Under the pieces are notes generated by a model. It worked only from the letters and a program-made list of their open reading frames with translations, made no database searches and was not told the origin of the DNA. A stretch of 64,000 nt of DNA from Dimorphilus gyrociliatus (taxonomy: Eukaryota > Annelida > Polychaeta > Dinophilidae): the NCBI GenBank assembly GCA_904063045.1, contig CAJFCJ010000010.1, positions 682,001 through 746,000 of the forward strand, given 5' to 3'. Every line of letters starts with the position of its first letter. Position 1 is the first letter of the stretch. Below, piece by piece: positions 41,466 through 54,664 of the stretch. The position numbers and the translations under genes were made by a program.

Positions 41466-43078
41466 TTTGTAATGTAATATGTATGCATTTATATAAGAAT
41501 ATACCGCAAAATATATTCTAAAATGTTTACATAAGTATATATAAAAAGCATGACTTTCTTTCTAGTCATTTTGAATACAATTATCTTGTTCCAATAGTTT
41601 TCTTCTTTAAATTACTTATAGCACCATAAAGAGATGAATATCCTTGGAAATATTTTAATTTATTCATTAAACACCTGACCAAACACATTGATTAGCTATA
41701 ATTGTATTACTTGGAAAAGTCTAAGCAAAAAATAGACTCTTACCAAAGCCTATAACTTATTAACGTTTATCTCTTAAAGATATTTAAAGGTATTTTTAGA
41801 ATCTTCTACAGTGATAAAGTATACTAATTGTGATATTTAAAAGTAGTAATCAAAAGAAAGGAAAATTGTCTTAGGATGCCTTAGTAAAATAGAGATGAGT
41901 GATAAATATAATTTGATATGGACGAATAGCATGCACAAAACTAGCTTAGATCAGGATTGAATAGAGATTATAGAGAGCTTTCGTTAAATTAGTCGTGTTT
42001 CGTCATTAGTATCTTTAAAAATGTTAACAAAACTAAGATAAACAAGTGTCAAATGGAAAATAAGAGAGAGGACAAAGATTGAGGGAAACCCGCTAAAAGG
42101 GTCGTGTATTTTGCCTAAAGACAAAAGAGTTCTCTTCAATTCATTCTCCTGTCACGTTCAACGTTGATGAGTCAGAGAAATAAAGTACAGAACACTTTTT
42201 TTCTTCTTTTTTCCTTTTCATATCTAAAAGGGTCCTTGATGTTATTTTCATACGATTCAAAAAATCACGTAAGGATTCCTTAGTCTTACTCATTCAACTT
42301 GGATGTTAAAAGAGAGAATGTAAAATATAACTAGTAGCAAAAATTTCTGACTAGAAAAAAAAATCAGAGACAATAGGGGTGCTATATTGCAGAATAATAA
42401 AGGAATCATCATTAAAAATCGATAGAATGCATGAATCGAATACCAAATCTATTATTAAAATATCATTAATAAATAGAAAAATTTGATTAATTCCTAATCA
42501 ATTTAAGGTCAATCGGAATCTTCCACATTCGTACTATGATCTCTACAAGTCTCCAGTGGCGTATAAAGAATAAAGGGAAAAGAAAGGAAACTTTACATTC
42601 CTTACATGGGAAAATCATTCAATAACGCTACCATTTTCTTAAATGATTCCGACAGCGTCGACACATACATTGACCTAGGTGACCTTTGATACATCCATCA
42701 TCCCTTAGCAACTGACAACTACAAGACAGCTCTAAAAGACATTGACTCAAATATTTTGTAAATGGATTGATGATAATGAAGAATAAATGATTTATTCAAA
42801 GTATAAATTGTAATTATATGGTTTATTGTACAAATAGAATGATCAGAATTGAATTATTCTGCTTTGACTAGTAATATAGTGATAAGTTGTATTATTATAT
42901 TTCATTTTTATCTAATAGCCGGATGGCAGTTTCCAAGATAATTTTTGATATATTCTTATTTAAGAGTGTAGCTCTTATCACTTTTGAAATCAACTCCCAA
43001 AGTATCTTTTTACCCTTTCTATTTTCATTAATCTTTAACATATGCATTCATACCTCAAACAAGTTTATGTACAGTATC

Positions 43079-43089
43079 GCCATCTGTCG
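43079..43089 (+). promoter_or_regulatory. GCCAYCTRKCG motif 2 (CTCF-like)
   Basis: GCCATCTGTCG between DDR and the carboxylesterase, + orientation. Confidence 0.4.
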
Positions 43090-43185
43090 TGAGGTACATT
43101 TAACTTAGAATAAAGGATTCGTTCTTACTCTCATTGCAAATAATTGTAGGTGAGAATAGAGGTTGGAAATAAGAAATGAGTGTTA

Positions 43186-43255
43186 TTAAGGGTCAGAGAG
43201 AGAGACATAGATAGAGACAGACAAATAGAGACAGAGACAGAGAAGCAGAGAGGAG
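43186..43255. repeat. Purine-rich AGAGACA-type repeat
   Basis: Imperfect tandem AGAGA/GACAGA units. Confidence 0.7.
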
Positions 43256-44965
43256 AGAATATCTCCGATTTTATATTATTTAGTAGGAAAAATTAAAAAA
43301 AGGCAGTTATAAATGATTTAGGGATTTGAAAGGAAAGGGAAAGGCGATTTGGGTGTAATTAAAAATAAATCCTTAAAGTAGGATGCTAGAATACTTAAAA
43401 AAAAGAAAATATATATAAAGAGCATAAGGAGTGGTTTATAATCTTACTTGAATGTCCCATTTTTTTTATTAGAACAAATATATATAAGCTACATTTGAAT
43501 GGTTTTCCTAAAACTCTCTTTATCCGTGCCAATTTTATATAAATCCTCCATGAATAGATCAACAACGAGTAGGATTTTTGATGAATAACTTGTGATGAAT
43601 AACTGATGTGAAAATGATAATAATCTTTTAATTACGTAAGATTTAAATTTTATCAATCCATAATATTTATTATTATGCGAATGAACAATCGAATATCCAC
43701 TTTCTCCCTTTTACTTTAGACTTTTTGTTATTTATTTAAAGTAAAAAGCCTTTCAAAATGTCGGACAGAATCTAGCAAATTAAGGATACTATTTGACCAT
43801 ATTAACAACCAGGGACATTTATTGGTAACAATGGAGGTATAGTATAAAAGATGAAGGATGGTCAATGATTACGGGATAGTTCTGATATTAAAACGCTACA
43901 TTTTATATAAAATCATCTATCTAAAGTTCTAGGTGATTTATCATCAATTTTCCTTAGTTTAATAAAATTCGAAGAAAGTACAGAATTTATTTCAATTGGG
44001 ATCGTTACAGTAGCAATCACTAATGAAGAAACTTTTGAAGTAATAACAATGCTTCGTCGCTTTCATTGAAGGAGAAAGAATTCTATTCCTTCGAAAAGAA
44101 AGATAAAAACTAATATATTTTATTATTTTTTTTAACCATAAAGTGAATATAAAGAAATTTTCTTAATTATTCATATATCTTAATTACAACTAATATAAAT
44201 TGTGTTTTAACTAATTACTAAGTTATTTATCTTAATTTTATTATCTTCCATTTTATACTCTTAATAATTAGATAGTATTTTCTTCTTTCTGTACCTTATA
44301 ATAAATATTTTAGAATAACATAAATAGAAATTCGACAGTATTTTTCATTTTATTATAAAAATAGCCAATCTAACAAGCTTTTTCCTTTTGATCTATATTA
44401 TTCTATATACAGCCTATATATTTGTATATAGATGGAAAGAGTTGTGAACGGAATGTATAGTTGATTTCATTGCGGGGAGGAATAAACTAGAGTCAGAAGT
44501 ATGAGTTAAGTGAAATTGTAACATTTACTTTTGACAGTAAAATCGCCCTTAAGATATTTTATTACAAATTGTAATGTAAATATGAATGATATTAAAAGTG
44601 AAATGCTTCAGGGGACGCATTGTTTTTTCTCTATGGTCCAAGCGGTCCTCTAGTTCAAAGTAGATTCTATTTATATACTGAGTTTATAGGTTATACTATA
44701 CATACAGTATATACAATGTATATAATCTTCAGAACAGCATTTGTATGGAAATATTAAAAAAAATAGACAGTTTATTCATTAATTGATGATGAAAAATTAG
44801 TTTTTATATTATATAAATGATAGGATGTTGAATTGTAGATAATAACTACAATGTAAGAAAATCTTTGATAAATGTTTAAAGGAACCTTTCCTCTTCCATT
44901 CATTATATTCTTCTTTAACCTAATTCTTTATATTTATAATACATCTTTCAACGACTATAAGCAAC

Positions 44966-44976
44966 GCCATCTATCG
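44966..44976 (+). promoter_or_regulatory. GCCAYCTRKCG motif 3 (CTCF-like)
   Basis: GCCATCTATCG between DDR and the carboxylesterase, + orientation. Confidence 0.4.
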
Positions 44977-47012
44977 TATTAAAAATTGTTTTTTATTATT
45001 GCAGTTTACTCTAGAACTTTATTTAGGTTTATTAGTTATTTTTGTGAATTAACATAGAGTTTAGAGATAAGGTGAAAAGTTTACCAAATTTCAATTACTT
45101 ATAAATATTATGCAAATGAGATAAATCAATTACATGATATGCTGCCTTGAATAAGTTCGTTTAATTTGGTGGGAATGGTTTATATCCTAATATAGAACGT
45201 TTACTTTTATAGAAATGTATTATTGAAATTATACTTAATTAAAGAAATAATAGGCTTTCTATAAAAGTAAAAGAAATCTTCTATTATTCTCTTTATTGCT
45301 TATATGACATTTCAAATTAGACGAAATTCCAAATTGTGTCACGCAAAATCACTTGAAGTTGTTCAGGGAACGACCTTTCTTGTAGTAAAAAAAAAGAGAA
45401 AATGATTCTATAGTTTTCTACATTATTTCAACAGAGAAATTTCATTATTTTTCTTTATTCAAAGTCGTTTGCTGTATAATAAACTAGCGTTATATTTGAA
45501 TTAGACAATTATTTCAAACAAAACTTTTTGCTATGCTATTTAGCTTTTTATACGATTGTAAACAATAATAAATTTAGTGAATGAAAATTCCCATACGAAG
45601 ATTTATGGGTGAGGGAGATAGGCAGGTAGGAGTGTATATGTGTGTATGTATGTATGTATATACTCTATAAATTATATAGATATGTATGCACGTGTGCATG
45701 TATGTTTGCGGTTATTGCAGTTGAATTTCATCCTGATAAGCAAAGGAATATCATCATGAAATCTTGATACTTTATCGGCCATACAATCTTATAGGAAAAG
45801 GTTTAGTAGCAAGTACATTACTGTATTTGATAGATAAGTAAATAGGTTAATCGGTTAAACTTTTGATTAATTACAAGAAGAACCAGTGTCTGTTTATATT
45901 CCCTGCAGACGTCTTCTGGACATTGATAAGCTAATAAAGACAATTTTTTTACTCTAGAATTTTTTTAATTACAAAAGAAATGAGATATTTTCCCAAGGGA
46001 TATCTATTATGATCAGGGATTACATTCTATTCAATCTTATTTAGCTGTATATATATTTAACTTTTATGGCTCGCAGACCAACTTCAAAGATAGGTGAAGA
46101 AATTGCAAACTACAGCTAAATCTTTCGGATAATGCTAGCTATTATTACTAGTAACCAAGGTTCGATACAGAAGATCGCTTTTATTCCTTCGGTAGGAAAT
46201 TGCTGTTCCTTATAAATTTGGTATATTATGATTAACCTTTATCATAAAATTATGAGAGTATAAAAATAGGTTAAGAACCATCTTTAATTTAAAGTCTTCT
46301 TGAGAAACTTTCAACAACACATTATCAACGTGAAATATCATTTTAAGCCTAATTCCCTTGAGGGAAAGATCATTTAAATACAGAATGTTATATATATATA
46401 TATATAAGGGTAGCATGAGGACTACAGAGATGAAGAGAACAGAACTAATAAACATACTTTTATTAATAAAAAATACAGCTTATTCTCTATTTCATTAATC
46501 CTTACAGTATAATAATACCTTATTCTCTCAATTAAATATACAATAAAAGGCTTTTAAAGCTAACAGAATAACTAGTATTAGAAATAGTTACATTGTTATA
46601 TATAATACATAAATTTTACAAAAGCTTCAATAATATTTTAATTAGCGTAAATAATTCACATATTCAATCACTAATTGCAATAAAGTATATGAAGCATACT
46701 TGCAAATACGGTATCATATTGAATGCGTAAAATAGAAACTATTGTAGTTGATTGCATCAAAAGATATAGAATTCAATAAATGAAACTTATGAAAATAGAT
46801 CATTTAAAAGTTAAAATCATCATTGTTAACAGCTGAATTAGTTTGTACTGATTGAACTATTATAGCCCGTATAACTCAGGATATTTAAGCTTGATGCAGC
46901 AATAAAAACTATCATTCAATCATATAAAAAATAGCAAACTTATTATCAAGTCATATAATATATTTATATATTCAAGTTAAAAAATTATCTTGTAGACAAA
47001 CTAGAAGAAAAG

Positions 47013-49044
47013 ATGCCTGCTCCCTTAGTAGAAATTAATGAAAATTGCTCAATAGAAGGAGGAAAGGTGTTCAATAAGGATTTGAAGAAGAGTGTTGAGT
47101 GTTTCCTGGGAATAAGATATGGTACAGCTAAAAGATTTGAAAGGCCTGATATGACTGAACTTTGGACAGGAAAGCTAAATGGTACAGTAAAAGGTAACCC
47201 ATTTCCTATTATTTATAGAAATCATGTTATATAAAAATCTACATTTAGCCAAGAATGATTTTTTAAGAGAAATCTTTTTTAAAAAAAAGGAAAGGTCTGC
47301 CCTCAAAAATTCAAGGTCTTTCGGCAAAATTTTTTACCTTTGCCTCTACCTGACACCGAAGCCGACGCTAGCGAAGACTGTTTATTCATAAATATATGGA
47401 GACCTACAAAAGTTAGAAAGGAAGATAACCTACCAGTCGTCGTCTTCTTATGTTGTGCTAATTTTAAGCATGGCTCGGCTAATGTTTACACAGGAGAGAC
47501 TTTTTGTGCTGTTAACAGGGTAATTCTAGTTACTGTGTCCTACAGACTGGGAATATTCGGTAGTTTTTCAAAATCTTTCCTAAGGATTCTGTCAATAATT
47601 AATTAAATTTTCATAAAATATTTAAGGATGGGCTTCGTCGGAAGATAGAGTTTTAGAAGGAAATTACGCGTTTCTCGATCAGATTTGTGCATTGAAATGG
47701 GTTCAAAAGTATATTCATCATTTCGGCGGTGACAAAAACAATGTCACTCTTCAAGGTTCTAGCTCAGGTTAGAATTAAACAAGATAAAGATAAACTTAAT
47801 TAACTGGTACTGTTAATATCTTACATTAAAAGGAGGGATAATGGTATCGGCTCATATAGTCTCCAAAAAGTCGCAAGGCCTTTTTCACAAGGCAATCTGC
47901 GAAAGTGGTAATATCTTAGGTAATAAATAATTTAGAATGATATATAAATTTCAATTAACATGACTCTTTCTTTATTTTAAATAAATTTTAATGAAGGTCA
48001 AACATCAAAACCTGAAACACTAAAATTCAATTCTGAACTATTCTATGAATCTGCAAAATATCACGGCTATAAAGGCAGTAGAAAAGGAGAAGAATTTAAA
48101 AAGTATCTATGCAGTATAGAAGCTGAGAAGCTATGTGACTTTCTTCACCCGAATATAATGTTAGCGCCTGTTCTAGATGGGTATTTCATAGAAAAATGTC
48201 CAATTGAAGTTTACAAAAATAACGAACACAATAAGGTTCCATTAATTATAGGCATATCAAGCGATGAAGGGTACACGTTTGTTCATCAATACTTGACCAA
48301 ACATACAGACTTTACAGTTAAAGATGAAGAGCATTATGATCTTTTACTGGAAAAAATGCTAAGGATGAAAGCCTATAAATATGCAGGAGAAGCAACTGGA
48401 TTCGAAATTATTGATAAAGTGAAAGAGTTTTATAAGACAACGGATAAAAGTTCAGACAAATTGTTAAAATTAGTTAGTCAGATTGAATCCGATGTACTTT
48501 CTATGACTCCGATTATGCAACAAGTCGAACTTCATGCGAAGAGTAGTAATGTGTACATATATGAAATTCATTATCGACCCTCTTTCCTCACTGGACCGGA
48601 ATGGGTAAAAATGCCTCATGGTAACGAAGTTGCCTACGTTTTTGGCGATCCTTTTACAAAAAGATACCCACTGAATTGGCAAGAATCCGATAGAAAAATC
48701 AGTATGACTCTTATGAAAACCTTTGGGGATTTTATTATAAATCCGTTAGTTTGTAATTAATAACTCCTACACTATAAATAGCAATAATAAATAATTATAT
48801 ATTCATATATAGGCGGCCATCTAACTGGAATCCATACGTCAATATGAACAAAATGAATGTTAAAATCTTCCAAGATGATTCCAGCATCCTAAGACCAGTT
48901 TTTAAGAAGGATATTGTGAGATTTTGGTCGGAGGAAATACCGAAAATTTTAGCGAGAGATGAAGACCCATATGATGATGAAACGTTCGATATTGGCTCAT
49001 TCCTTCTCATATGGATTATGGCATATGGCTCAAAACTATCATAA
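47013..49044 (+). CDS. Type-B carboxylesterase / cholinesterase-like alpha/beta hydrolase, 6 exons
   Basis: Exons 47013-47193, 47290-47559, 47627-47767, 47833-47919, 47997-48744 and 48813-49044 join in phase to 1659 bases, or 552 residues, normal for the family. Both family signatures are visible: EDCLFINIWRP (89-99) and FGGDKNNVTLQGSSSG (183-198). The expected triad is S196, E317 (SSDEG) and H434 (PHGNE). C64 and C91 would form the first conserved disulfide. The usual HGGGF oxyanion loop reads CCANF (115-119), so hydrolysis may be weak or lost. No signal peptide follows this ATG. The frame is open upstream to a TAA and includes possible acceptors, so a leader exon may be missing. The C-terminal half (PHGNEVAYVFGDP) is closest in style to cholinesterases and neuroligin-like proteins. 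The substrate is unknown. Confidence 0.9.
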
Positions 49045-49115
49045 ATGAAAAAGCTTATGTATTTTAATTATTCTATAGATAGCATTTTTGTTAAGCCTAT
49101 ACTTAGGTGTAATAT

Positions 49116-49121
49116 AATAAA
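49116..49121 (+). terminator. Candidate poly(A) signal of the carboxylesterase
   Basis: AATAAA 72 bp after the stop codon, at the usual distance for a short 3' UTR. Confidence 0.5.
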
Positions 49122-50154
49122 CAGTAATTCTTTTAAAGATAGAATCTATTTGATAGAACATAACATGTTACATATACCATAGAATGCATAAATTGAAATA
49201 GAATGCTCTATTTCGTTAGTTGAGTACAACGTGTAATAACCGAATAGTAACAGGTGTATTTAATTAAAACAATGATTCAATTATATCAACCTAATTAAGC
49301 CTAAATAGTACCAATGATCTAATGATCTCCTCTGTAATCTGAATAATGGGAAAGAAACGAATATACAGTATATTCTCATAGAGTATAGTTTAATCAAAAG
49401 AAAAATAACAAATTCAGATAAGAAAATTAGTAGACTATAAAAGAAATGAGAATTAGAGAGAGAATGCTACTCATTCGTCAGCTTTAAGATCCATTAATCT
49501 GTCAAATATTACGATTTTTCCATTTTAGCCCTTCTCTATGAATATATATGAGGCTCTTTTCTCCACTTTCAATAAATTCTTTTTAGCTTGTGTTTAGTTC
49601 AGAAAAAGATTCAGATATTCTCATTATCTTTTCATTAGCTTGCTTTTTACAATATAAAATATAAGTGGAAACTAAATAAGATTTACGTTCATAACGTAAT
49701 AAAGCAGTTTTATACTAATATTAATGCATTAAACCTATATATATACTGTATATACAGCACATATACTGTATATATGGCAAGTATAGACATTTATCAATTT
49801 TAATTAGTGAATATAGCTCTCTTTTCGTTTTAACAGGTGGCTACGTTGTAATAGAGACAATTAATTATCTTAACCGGATTTAGTCCGTTGTTTCGATAAA
49901 AAGAAATTGGAATTAAAAAATCGTTAATATCATTTTAACAGCATGATGTATATTGTAAAAGAGCAACACATAGATGGCGTTACAATCTGCTTTTTTGTAC
50001 GCATTCATTACACATAATACATATATTTAAATGGGTAAGGTTTGCTACAATATATTATTAGTATACGGGCTCTTTATGACATCTCTTACAAAGATGATTA
50101 AGGAAAAAATTAAAAAATTCTCTATAACCTCTGCTTCTTAATTAGTTAAAAAAA

Positions 50155-50180
50155 GGGGGGGTGGGAGGGGGAAGGGAGGG
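50155..50180 (+). other. Potential G-quadruplex, very short loops
   Basis: Five G-runs (7, 3, 5, 3 and 3) with 1-2 bp loops, the strongest such tract in the window. Confidence 0.6.
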
Positions 50181-50908
50181 AGAAAGAAAACATCTGAAAT
50201 ATAAAAGATAAATAGATAGAGAATGGGAAAGAAAAGAATTTCCTCATCTAAATCGTGTGACCTTTTTTCAATATATTGTTAATTTTAAGAAAATAGGAAA
50301 TAAAATACGAGTCTCTCTTTGTTTCCTGGAACTTAAATATTCTATATATTTTACAGTATTAGAAAGATTTTTTGTCAATTCTACAGGAAATTAGATAGCG
50401 CTTTTGGGCTAAATATTTTGGTATTCTTATCGATTAATCAAGGACTGTAAAACGCTGATTTGGCTTGTAGAAGAGGCTAACAGGAGGAGCGTCTAGTATA
50501 TTGAACAACAAAAACGTGTAATTCATATATCAGTTGACATTGTATTAGACAATATAATAAATTTTCTTAATGCTCTCGACAATAGAAACAGCGTAAAACT
50601 ATATACTTGTATGATTAATGTAAATATCTTATATTGCATAATGTATTCGAATCTGCATTAATAATTGCATATATAATTAGATGTTTTATTCGTAGATTCT
50701 ATCTACGCTTGAATGCGATTAATCTTGTTTGTGTAAATGAAAAGCATCGTTAATGTGCGCAAATGAACAATACTATATAATACTAAAAAACAAGGATGCA
50801 TACTCTATGCACTGGTTTCGGTGTAGCGAGGAGTCAAAAGGTCAAATCTGCCTTATATGGGAATATAAAGAAGGGAAATTTTTTTCCTTTAACAGCCGAA
50901 AAAAAAAG

Positions 50909-50937
50909 AGGGGGGTGGAAGGGTGTAAGGGAAGGGA
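50909..50937 (+). other. Potential G-quadruplex
   Basis: G-runs of 6, 3, 3 and 3 with loops of 2-5 bp, about 250 bp before the candidate 7TM leader exon. Confidence 0.5.
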
Positions 50938-51120
50938 ATAAAGAATGCGGTAGTTTATTCGTTTTCTAATGAAAATAGGCTGTAAAGTTTTACAATTCTA
51001 TCTTTATTTCCTTTTAGCAAATTTATTAAATTTTCATTCACCCACGTTATTCTCTGTTAAATACCCTAATACAAGCAAGCTGCCTAGAAAAGCTGAGGTA
51101 GCTGACGTAATCGATTAAGC

Positions 51121-51131
51121 GCCACCTAGCG
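51121..51131 (+). promoter_or_regulatory. GCCAYCTRKCG motif 4 (CTCF-like)
   Basis: GCCACCTAGCG, 54 bp before the candidate 7TM leader exon, + orientation. Confidence 0.4.
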
Positions 51132-51184
51132 TCGGCAAGAATCGTCCAATCAACATAATTTCTGCACGGCGTCTGTCTGTCTAG

Positions 51185-51423
51185 GCCTTGTTCCAGCGTT
51201 TTTCAGCAACAAACACCTGCTTTTATACGTTTTGCATCGGCGTTTTATGGATACTGATATTAAATATGGTTGGTTCAGTTTACCTCAAGAATGATAGTAA
51301 AAGCGTTGAGAGCGAATTCTCTGAAACATCAACAATGACGGAGGCAACCGAAGCGATTACGTCTTCATTTTACAGTATGAACAGAGGAAATTTACTATAT
51401 AATAAATTAGCTGAAGATTTCAG
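51185..51423 (+). CDS. Candidate 5' exon of the 7TM receptor (hydrophobic leader and Ser/Thr-rich segment)
   Basis: Open frame after a TAG, preceded by a pyrimidine-rich acceptor (GTCTGTCTGTCTAG). It encodes a hydrophobic stretch (YTFCIGVLWILILNMVGSVY) and then an acidic, Ser/Thr-rich segment ending NKLAEDF. The donor is AGGTTAGC in phase 2. The acceptor AAATAG at 54,684 inside the 7TM frame leaves one base, so splicing would restore a Ser codon and give a secretory leader plus an O-glycosylatable ectodomain. The phase match alone has a one-in-three chance. No in-frame ATG precedes the hydrophobic part, so another exon, or initiation at the Met codon in NMVGS, would be needed. Confidence 0.35.
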
Positions 51424-54400
51424 GTTAGCATATATAAAAATTGATGAAATATGTATGCTTTTTACCCATTGCTTTTACGACTGCATGTTAAGTAGGAAAG
51501 ATTTCCTCAGCACCGTCTCTCAAACGTTACCCGTTGTTTGTGCTAGTATATGTGTGTCTATATGTTTTTTATATTTATTTCCTCTACTACTCTTTCTTCC
51601 GTTTATTTACAACTCTTAATTCCTTTATTTTGCCAATGTCCACTCCCTATTCCCTAAGAAGTATTTGAGGCACGATTTTTACCCTTATTTTCTATAAATC
51701 TCTTTGTTAGGAGTCAGGAACTATGCAGCAGTATTAGAGCATATAAAACGTACCGATTGATTTTTACGTACAATTCGATCCATATACGTTATATGTACCA
51801 TTCGTACAAACATAAACGAACATACGAATACTGCGTACATGTAAGTAAGTGTATATACTGTAAATGTGTGGGGGGGAGGGAGGTAAATGCTAGTAGTCGC
51901 TGCGTACATATCTATATATAAAAATATATATTTATACATATATTAGACGTGTGCAGTGTATATGCTTCTATCAAACTCGCGTTTTTACGGGGTTAGTAGA
52001 ACTCTTCTTTTTTTCTTCGGAAAATCGATATTCTCATCACTTGAAAGGACGAACTATAAATAGAAAAAACACCACCTTATCAGCCGCCTAAATATCCGAA
52101 ACGCTTTCATTATGTCTTCTTTCCCCATCCATATCTTTCGGCTTTCTAAGGACTAAAATGTCACTTTCTCTTCGAGATAAGATAAGCTCAAACGTAAACA
52201 TAAATCATATTTGCCTACTGATTTATTATTATCATTCGTATGAAAAAATTGACAGGAATACCCTAAGTGCAGTGTAATAAATAGAGAAATTATAAGACAG
52301 TTTTAAATAATATAAATATTGGTTTATTGCGATTAAAGTAGTTATAAAATTACATGAAATTGATCATAAAATGAGGAAAGATAAACTGCCATGAGAAAAT
52401 TTAAAGAATTTTGAGTTGTTAAAAGTTTATTTAATTTCTTCTTTCAACAAGAAACTGCTTGAAAATATCCAGATTTTAAAAATACTCAAGAAGATGAAAG
52501 ACACCCGTACGAATGCATCTGGACTGAAAATTGGTGGTTATAGAACGACAATTATCCGATAATCTAATAAAAAAACCAGAATTGTCGCGTCTTCTAGTTA
52601 TTAAATTATCATTTTCATTCCCTACTTGGATAGAATGGAGAGAATTTACTACGAATCGACCATAGACAAATATAAAATGCAATATTCTTGTATACATTGA
52701 TTATTTTTTTTGGATAAAAGAGATTACTTAAAACTAGTTAAGGAGAAGGGGAAGATAGACAGAATGGAGTAAAATAAGGGGGAAAAAATTTTGCTCTTTT
52801 TCTCTCTCCCTCTGTCTGGTTTATTAATAAAAAAAAAGCGTGTAGGTGCCTGGAAGTGACGTTTCAAGAGAGGAATTTATCATAATACTAACAAATCGAT
52901 TTGGACTAACACAAACTGATGATATAAAGCAATTTGATGACATGATGAAAATTATTTTGTGATAAATGCTAGGCTATCAACATCCAATTTAAAAATATGT
53001 TCTACAAACTTCTTATGAATATATAAAAATGGATTATTTATTAACATAGCAACGCATTTCAGTGAGCTGTTGTTAGAAAAATTTCGTGGAAGAAGACAGA
53101 TGTTAATTCTTATATACTGGGAAAAAATTCCTCTTTTAATTACGGATCATTACTTGACTAGTCTACATCTAAAAGCTCTTATTTCTCTTGCATAAAAAAA
53201 AGCAGCATAAAGATAGATAAATAGGCAATATATAGCTTGCAGAAAAGTATGGTGTGGAAAACGGATAGCGTTTAATATTTGATCGTAAGGAATAGACTTG
53301 GAATCGAATATCTCGTAGCGAAAGTTGGTTGACTAAAACGGCCAATTTATAGATATTCGGTTAGTGGTAGACTCTTTTGAAGTTAATGATGCATGCCTTC
53401 AACGGCCAATTTTATAGGATACATTTTTAGACCAAGATTTTAGAAGAAAAGGAGATAAGTTTGAGAGGTTGGTAAGATGTAGGGGGTAGTTTCTTAATAA
53501 TATTTTCCTACAATAGAACTTCATACAGAATGAAAGGATGCTAATAATAGAGAAATAAGCTTCTTCTAAAACTGTTAAACAGCTGGTAACAATGTAGCAG
53601 TGTTTTCTATAGGTCCTAAAACTTAATAAGTAAGCTCTTTAGTATCGCATCGAGATATCTGATAGATCTTTTTTTAACGCAATTTCCATATGTATGTCTC
53701 TTGCTCCTATAAGCAATTATTCTTGTTCATTTTGTTTAAGTATGCTGAGAAACTCCAAAACGATTCGCATCAAGTGTCTTCTTTCGCTGTAATTCAATTA
53801 TCTACGGTCCTAAAACATTTAGACAAATCGAAAGACGCTTTCAGCCTTATTCAAAGTTGACTATTAGTCTATTCGGAGCACGATTAATTCGTTATTTCAA
53901 ACAGTACTGTTATAAATTCATATAAAGTAAGTTCTGTTCTTTATTACTCTCCTGGGTGGAAACCATTGCGTCATTTCTTATTTGATATCCGTAGAAAGGA
54001 TTTTTTACCATCCGTTTGCATGTTTGATGCCATATGCCAACTTAATTAGGTTCTCTTGCGTAATATTTCCAAAGAAAGAGCTTAACTAACCCGGGCTTTA
54101 AAAAAACGGATCGATAATATTGGAATTTTCTCTACGTTTGTAATAACCCAAATGGGAATTTCCCAAAGGAGACGCACTGACGCTTCTTATTATTAGAGTA
54201 GTAGCGAAAAAACTATTCGGTTTGCATCACCGTTCTGAGTAAATGCATTAAAAACGTTACCAAATTTTTTTAGACGTTAGACGCCTGCATGATTGAATAC
54301 TAACTCAAGCATAGATTTTTAATGAGATTTATAGGAATAGTGGACAAGAATCAGGAAAAAAAATAAATAATAAAAGTACAATAGAAATCAGTAAAACAAA

Positions 54401-54664
54401 CAATATATATATATAACAAAGAGAGGTTTTTTTTGTGTGCGGCTATTGATAGGAGAATCTCTAAAGGCCCGAAAGTCAGCTTATGCACATTTATTACGGT
54501 TCTATTTCTAGTTTTTGCATGCTTAATGAGGCTTTGCTGAGGAAAAGAATATTCTTTTTGTGTATATTACTCTCAGAACCTTCTACTCGTTATTTTTGTT
54601 AAATTAATAGGTTAAATATTTTAATTAGAGTAGAAAATTACATTTAATTTGTAGTTAATAATGA
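51424..54664 (+). other. Possible intron, or 5' intergenic region, of the 7TM receptor gene
   Basis: AT-rich, with a TG/GGG tract at about 51,850-51,885. The first ~200 bases remain open in frame with the candidate exon and are hydrophobic. I recognise nothing else. Confidence 0.5.

Larger units (their letters stand above)
41032..47012. other. Intergenic region between DDR and carboxylesterase
   Basis: About 6 kb of AT-rich DNA. It contains a (TA)14 run, a purine-rich AGAGACA-type repeat (about 43,186-43,255), a TGTA repeat (about 45,635-45,660) and two intergenic GCCAYCTRKCG sites (43079 and 44966). Short open frames here look like composition artefacts. Confidence 0.7.
49045..51184. other. 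Intergenic region between carboxylesterase and GPCR-like gene
   Basis: Contains three exact TATACWGTATA palindromes (49362, 49742 and 49762), two strong G-run clusters (50155-50180 and 50909-50937) and a GCCAYCTRKCG site at 51121. No gene is recognised. Confidence 0.65.

Noticed and set aside
46210-46455. 81-codon minus-strand hydrophobic frame
   Set aside because: Driven by TA repeats; no motif, and no splice partners.
50753-50941. 62-codon frame before the candidate 7TM leader
   Set aside because: Ends in a G-run tract and shows no leader or splice support.
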